DNA of 10,448 nt from an uncultured Johnsonella sp. (GTDB lineage: Bacteria; Bacillota; Clostridia; Lachnospirales; Lachnospiraceae): assembly GCA_905373785.1 (NCBI GenBank), contig CAJPUK010000074.1:1-10448 (forward strand), given 5' to 3'. Under the pieces are notes generated by a model. That model saw nothing but the letters and a program-made list of their open reading frames with translations, made no database searches and was not told where the DNA came from. The position numbers and the translations under genes are program-made. Positions 7,149 to 10,448 of the stretch are shown here, piece after piece (position 1 is the first letter of the stretch; the number at the start of each line of letters is the position of its first letter).

Positions 7149-7568
7149 TTATAATGAAACAATAACATCCTTCTTTGCATTCTCGGGAAGCTCGGAAACG
7201 TCCTTAGACACACTTAGTATAAATGTAATCTTGTATTCTTCGCCAATCTTCTCTAGCAAGTCTATGGTAGAGGTAATATCATGCCCTTCTAAATTAGCCA
7301 ATTTTAAAAAACTGTCCAAAAAAACAAACTCCAAATCTCTGTTTTGAGATATCATACCGAGTATAAATCCCACAAATGCGTCTGCTGTATATAAGGGATA
7401 CTCACTGACATTAACCAGTCTTATCTTGTTGCTGAGTTCATACATATGCTTTGAACTTTTATCCAGGTAGACAACTGAACCTCTCGCATCTTTAATAGAT
7501 TGATTAGCCTTGTCCAAAAGGTATTTTGTCTTACCCTTTCCCTTATCTCCTGCAATTATCTGAACCAT
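7149..7568 (-). CDS. Small P-loop NTPase of unknown function
   Basis: A 139-residue protein with a Walker A motif GDKGKGKT (7-14) and a probable Walker B, FVFLD (81-85) ending in Asp85. Its middle has SVVYLDKSSKHMYEL and a LVNVSEYPLYTADAFVGFI stretch, and the end is ELPENAKKDVIVSL. From memory this matches a conserved clostridial family often mislabelled as twitching motility PilT. It is far too short for PilT (about 350 residues) and lacks the Asp and His boxes, so that name should not be used. It seems able to bind a nucleotide; its role is unknown. A strong site, AAGGAGG, lies 9 nt upstream of the ATG. Last gene of the mgsA operon, followed by the terminator at 7064-7121. Confidence 0.85.
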   Translation of the reverse strand: MVQIIAGDKGKGKTKYLLDKANQSIKDARGSVVYLDKSSKHMYELSNKIRLVNVSEYPLYTADAFVGFILGMISQNRDLEFVFLDSFLKLANLEGHDITSTIDLLEKIGEEYKITFILSVSKDVSELPENAKKDVIVSL

Positions 7569-7572
7569 AGTA

Positions 7573-7701
7573 TTAATCCTCCTTGCTGTGTAATTTATAT
7601 ATAATGATAGTATATAAAACTATTAAAATCAATACAATCCTGCGTATCATTTGCAAAATACGTATAGCAAAAGTATCGGATATTTTGCTGACTGTATACA
7701 T
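7573..7701 (-). CDS. Possible 42-residue membrane peptide
   Basis: A reading frame of 42 codons from ATG 7701 to TAA 7573, ending 4 nt before the P-loop gene. Its stop overlaps that gene's ribosome site. The product has an amphipathic, basic first half and a strongly hydrophobic segment (RRIVLILIVLYTIIIYK), then a charged tail, as in a single-pass membrane peptide. The frame stays open upstream to 7752 with a hydrophobic, protein-like reading but no ATG, GTG or ribosome site there. A competing frame with a GTG start at 7789 overlaps the carboxypeptidase stop (GTGA) and runs to 7595. A one-base indel in the T7 run just before 7701 would join that frame to this one. I cannot tell a genuine small gene from a frameshifted or decayed one. 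Confidence 0.35.
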   Translation of the reverse strand: MYTVSKISDTFAIRILQMIRRIVLILIVLYTIIIYKLHSKED

Positions 7702-7785
7702 CAAAAAAATAGCCGTACTGCTTACTGCGCCGAGTATCTTGGCTCCATGTAATCAGTGCAATTAAGAAACGATACACCAAAGATG

Positions 7786-8802
7786 TCACTGTGTAAAGTC
7801 TACAAGTAATTTGGCAGTAGTATCATAAAGCACTGTCTTGTCCGGAGCCTTCAAAACTACAGACACGTAGGTAACAGAGTTTGCATCTCTACTCGCCAAC
7901 ACCAAACAATTCCCGGCTGCCAATGTGGTACCGGTTTTTCCTGCCACAGTTTTAAAACCTTCAGGTAAACTGAAAGGCTCTTTTGTATTTAAAAATTTAT
8001 TTGAATTAATCCAATTTTTTGTAACTATATTACCTTTTTCATCGGAATAATTAGCCTGGTATGAAGCGGAAGATGCTATCTTGCCAAATTCGTCGAATTT
8101 AAGTGCCGCATTAATTATCAAGTACAAATCATACGCTGAGGTATAGTGATTCTCATCAGGCAGCCCGTGAGGGTTCATAAAATGAGTATCTACGGCAGCC
8201 AAATCCGCAGCCTCCCTGTTCATAAGCTCAACAAAACTGTCTATATCTCCCGATACATGCTTTGCTATTACATTGGCGGCATCATTTCCCGAAGCAAGCA
8301 TAAGACCGTATAAAAGCTGTTCCATAGTAAGTTTATCACCTACTTTAAGTCCTGCCATACTTGATGCCTTATCAAGACCTAAAACCTCTTCACCTACAGT
8401 AACTTCATCTGTAAGTTTAGAATATTTTAATGCCAGGTATGCAGTCATAATCTTTGTGGTACTTGCAGGTTGCATCTTAGTAAAGCAATTTCTTGAAAAA
8501 AGCACTTTGGAATTGCTGATATCGCAAAGAACTCCGGCTTCAGCCTGATAAGTATAAGCACTATCCTCCGGCTTGTCAACACTTTGTACTGCCAAATTAT
8601 AAGCAAAACTCTTATGTTTGTATATATTACTGTTATCGGTATATATATTGTTAAATCTTGTACTGAAATTATAACTGTCTTTGTAAGTAAAAAAAACAAA
8701 ATATACAACTGTACAAGCTGCAATCAGAAGTAAAATAAGTAGCAAAAACAGCCACCATATATTATTCCTTTTTCTTTTTGAAAAACTACTTTTTGTATAC
8801 AT
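7786..8802 (-). CDS. D-alanyl-D-alanine carboxypeptidase (DacA/DacF type, peptidase S11)
   Basis: A serine DD-carboxypeptidase (low-molecular-weight penicillin-binding protein) that removes the terminal D-Ala from peptidoglycan stem peptides outside the membrane. Numbering from the ATG at 8802, a membrane anchor spans about 15-39, followed by a 45-residue linker. The active-site motifs are all present: STTK (114-117, nucleophile Ser114), SGN (171-173) and KTG (289-291). Only about 49 residues follow KTG, so the C-terminal beta domain (PBP5_C) and terminal amphipathic anchor of typical DacA/DacF are absent; the N-terminal helix must anchor it. Start choice is uncertain: ATG 8802 has GGAG 15 nt away, while TTG 8814 has the same GGAG at 3 nt. 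Either start overlaps the end of mgsA, implying translational coupling. Confidence 0.92.
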   Translation of the reverse strand: MYTKSSFSKRKRNNIWWLFLLLILLLIAACTVVYFVFFTYKDSYNFSTRFNNIYTDNSNIYKHKSFAYNLAVQSVDKPEDSAYTYQAEAGVLCDISNSKVLFSRNCFTKMQPASTTKIMTAYLALKYSKLTDEVTVGEEVLGLDKASSMAGLKVGDKLTMEQLLYGLMLASGNDAANVIAKHVSGDIDSFVELMNREAADLAAVDTHFMNPHGLPDENHYTSAYDLYLIINAALKFDEFGKIASSASYQANYSDEKGNIVTKNWINSNKFLNTKEPFSLPEGFKTVAGKTGTTLAAGNCLVLASRDANSVTYVSVVLKAPDKTVLYDTTAKLLVDFTQ

Positions 8803-9184
8803 CTCTAAATTCAAAATCTCCGTTTTCCATAGCTTTTATAAGAAGCTCTGCAGTTGCCAGGTTCGTAGCAAGCGGTATATTATGTGTATCACACAGCTTA
8901 ACTATATTATTAACATCAGGCTCATGGGATTTAGGACTTAGCGGATCTCTTAGGAAAATCACCAAATCCATATCATTACTTTCAATTTGAGCCCCTAATT
9001 GTTGTGTACCTCCAAGGTGCCCCGCCAAATATCTGTGTATAGTAAGATTGGTAACTTCCTCTACTAATCTTCCGGTTGTTCCGGTAGCATAAAGTTTATG
9101 CTTTGATAATATACCCCTGTATGCAATACAAAAATTCTGCATAAGTTTCTTCTTTGCATCGTGGGCAATCAATCCTATATTCAT
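8786..9184 (-). CDS. mgsA: Methylglyoxal synthase homologue with Thr in place of the catalytic Asp
   Basis: A 132-residue member of the methylglyoxal synthase family, which converts dihydroxyacetone phosphate to methylglyoxal and phosphate. It aligns to E. coli MgsA without gaps at a constant offset of 11. Asp9 (AHD), Lys12, the phosphate loop ATGTTG (33-38), Asp80 (RDP), His87 and Asp90 (SHEPD) are conserved. The GGDQQ motif is GGTQQ here: Thr60 (codon 9005-9007, ACA) replaces the proposed catalytic base Asp71, and Ser65 and Pro67 become Ala54 and His56. Activity is therefore uncertain, although the fold call is firm. The start at 9184 is set by AAGGAGG 5 nt upstream; a longer in-frame ATG at 9244 would place that site inside the coding region. 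A promoter lies at 9259-9287, so it probably heads its own transcript. Confidence 0.92.
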   Translation of the reverse strand: MNIGLIAHDAKKKLMQNFCIAYRGILSKHKLYATGTTGRLVEEVTNLTIHRYLAGHLGGTQQLGAQIESNDMDLVIFLRDPLSPKSHEPDVNNIVKLCDTHNIPLATNLATAELLIKAMENGDFEFRDVYKK

Positions 9185-9189
9185 ACCTT

Positions 9190-9196
9190 CCTCCTT
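9190..9196 (-). promoter_or_regulatory. Ribosome binding site fixing the mgsA start
   Basis: AAGGAGG on the minus strand lies 5 nt before the ATG at 9184, a near-ideal site. It argues against the in-frame ATG at 9244. Confidence 0.9.
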
Positions 9197-9258
9197 CTGA
9201 ATATGATTTGTATATTTTTTATAAAGTCCGATAATCAATTTCATTAACTTCTAGAAAT

Positions 9259-9287
9259 ATTGTATAACTAAAATTGAGCTTTGTAAA
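9259..9287 (-). promoter_or_regulatory. Sigma-A promoter upstream of mgsA
   Basis: On the minus strand TTTACA (9282-9287) and TACAAT (9259-9264) are separated by exactly 17 nt, each matching the vegetative consensus at 5 of 6 positions. Transcription would start near 9252 and give a leader of about 68 nt before mgsA. The -35 lies within an imperfect inverted repeat (9277-9299, AGCTT-GTA paired with TAC-AAAGCT) that could be an operator or a weak end-of-rodA hairpin. Confidence 0.65.
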
Positions 9288-9316
9288 GTACTACAAGCTA
9301 TATTGAATACTTTATA

Positions 9317-10448
9317 TTATAATTTTTTTAGATTTTCAAGCGTATTATCCCTTTGTAAGCCTACATTAAGAACTATTCCAAGGCATACATAAAGACTCAT
9401 TAACGAACTTACACCATAACTTATAAAAGGAAGAGGAAGCCCTGTATTGGGAAAAAGTCCTGTGGCTACCGCAATATTTGTAAAGGTTTGAAAACCTATA
9501 ACGGATGCCATACCTACACAGATAAGCTTTCCTTCCATATCTTTTGACTTTGCCGCCATACCTATAAGCTCATAAATTATTAGAGATATCATAAATATAA
9601 GAAACATGCAACCGGCAAATCCCAATTCTTCACCTACCACAGCAAATATAAAGTCTGTTTGTTCTTCCACCAGATAATTTCCGGTCTTAACCGAAGCTAT
9701 ACTGTTATTATTAAGTCCCTTGCCGAAAAGCTGACCCGAAGCTATAGCCATAATAGAACCGTTTTGTTGAAAGTTTGCATCAAGATAATTTTCAGGATCT
9801 ACCCAGGCAAGAATTCTGTTTCTTTGGTAATCTCTTATTATGGGTATTAAATCTCTTTTTAAAAGCTCTATAAAAAAGACGGCAAAGGGAGTTATTGCTA
9901 CAATAGCTCCTACTATCCATTTATAATTAAGACCTGCAACATAAATCATCACAAGAGCCGATACTACCGAAACCAGGGTGGTTGACAAGTCGGGCTGTGA
10001 AAGTATGAGTACATAAGGTACACCGATAAATGCCGCAAATATCAGCAAAAAAGAAAACTTATTGATAAGATGTATGTTTTTTGCTAAAAACCATGCCATA
10101 ACTATAACCATGGCAATTTTGACAAATTCGGACGGTTGAAGTCTTCCTATCAAAGGAACTACTATCCATCGCTTGGCACCGAACTTGGCTACTCCGAATT
10201 TCCATACCGCAATTAAGGAGAGTATGGAAAATAAATAGATCGGAATCGCAAATTTCGTTACTTTCTGGTATGGAATAAAAGAAAGTATAATTAAAATCAA
10301 AAAACTGATTATAATACCCATTATTTGTTTGTTGATATAAGTAGGACTTCCTTTTGTTGCACTTGATATAAGCATGACTCCAAGTATATTAAGCACTAAA
10401 GCATATATGATAATACGATAATTATAATTTTTAAATTTATAATTTTTA
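9317..10448 (-). CDS. rodA: RodA/FtsW family SEDS peptidoglycan polymerase, 5' end cut by window
   Basis: A multi-pass membrane glycosyltransferase that polymerises lipid II into glycan strands, working with a class B penicillin-binding protein. The frame is open to the right edge, so the N terminus is outside; the in-frame GTG at 10396 sits inside the first membrane helix and is not the start. Upstream codons read KFKNYNYRIIIYALV, a typical RodA beginning. SEDS signatures present: GAKRWI, QPSEFVK, QPDLSTTL, YQRNRILAWVDPE, GSIMAIASGQLFGKG, EEQTDFIFAVVGEELGF and GLFPNTGLPLPFISYG. The Asp of TDFIFA (codon 9653-9655) corresponds to the residue considered essential in studied SEDS enzymes. SYGGSS reads SYGVSS here. 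Length and context beside a carboxypeptidase favour RodA over FtsW, but the two cannot be fully separated on sequence alone. Confidence 0.93.
   Translation of the reverse strand, partial: KNYKFKNYNYRIIIYALVLNILGVMLISSATKGSPTYINKQIMGIIISFLILIILSFIPYQKVTKFAIPIYLFSILSLIAVWKFGVAKFGAKRWIVVPLIGRLQPSEFVKIAMVIVMAWFLAKNIHLINKFSFLLIFAAFIGVPYVLILSQPDLSTTLVSVVSALVMIYVAGLNYKWIVGAIVAITPFAVFFIELLKRDLIPIIRDYQRNRILAWVDPENYLDANFQQNGSIMAIASGQLFGKGLNNNSIASVKTGNYLVEEQTDFIFAVVGEELGFAGCMFLIFMISLIIYELIGMAAKSKDMEGKLICVGMASVIGFQTFTNIAVATGLFPNTGLPLPFISYGVSSLMSLYVCLGIVLNVGLQRDNTLENLKKL

Noticed and set aside
7595..7789. 64-codon frame with GTG start overlapping the carboxypeptidase stop
   Set aside because: It is not listed as a gene because its second half is not protein-like and the competing frame there is better. 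It is kept only as part of the small-frame finding.
8445..8723. 92-codon minus-strand frame inside the carboxypeptidase gene
   Set aside because: It overlaps a gene with all three active-site motifs in another frame and has no family features itself.
9185..9244. 20-residue N-terminal extension of mgsA from ATG 9244
   Set aside because: The extension covers the AAGGAGG ribosome site for ATG 9184, and the family normally begins at the IGLIAHD strand right after 9184.

Overview
This window looks like a stretch of core chromosome from a low-GC Gram-positive anaerobe of the class Clostridia, most likely Lachnospiraceae or a close relative. I infer this from the AT-rich composition, strong AGGAGG-type ribosome sites, and the gene set. 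That set joins rodA, mgsA, a D-Ala-D-Ala carboxypeptidase and a small P-loop protein to an HlyD-like protein, yggS, sepF, ylmH, lspA and an RluA-family synthase. Every gene lies on the minus strand, so the window reads right to left.

Right block (10448 to 7149): a 5'-truncated rodA-type SEDS glycan polymerase, then a clear promoter (TTTACA-17-TACAAT), mgsA, a DacA/DacF-type carboxypeptidase, a possible 42-codon membrane peptide, and a small P-loop NTPase of unknown role. It closes with a strong intrinsic terminator (7064-7121).

Junction (7148 to 6908): besides the terminator, this stretch holds a 136-bp AT-rich element (6921-7056). It has 17-bp imperfect terminal inverted repeats and an abutting 8-bp near-direct repeat on each side. 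It looks like a MITE-type insertion that split and duplicated the ribosome site of the next gene.

Left block (6907 to 1): one tightly packed operon holding an HlyD-like membrane protein, yggS, sepF, ylmH, aroB, lspA, an RluA-family pseudouridine synthase, a cytidylate-kinase-like protein, and a gene of unknown function cut by the window edge. Gaps are between -8 and 29 nt. This is the Gram-positive division-cluster tail (yggS-sepF-ylmH ... lspA), with aroB where divIVA often lies.

The block serves envelope growth and division: RodA elongates glycan, the carboxypeptidase trims stem peptides, SepF anchors FtsZ, and LspA matures lipoproteins. Housekeeping functions accompany it: PLP homeostasis, RNA modification, shikimate synthesis and a methylglyoxal-synthase-like protein. 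I see no phage, CRISPR, tRNA, rRNA or toxin-antitoxin genes. The most unusual points are the MITE-like element, an MgsA homologue with Thr in place of the catalytic Asp, and an unresolved small reading frame between the carboxypeptidase and the P-loop gene.
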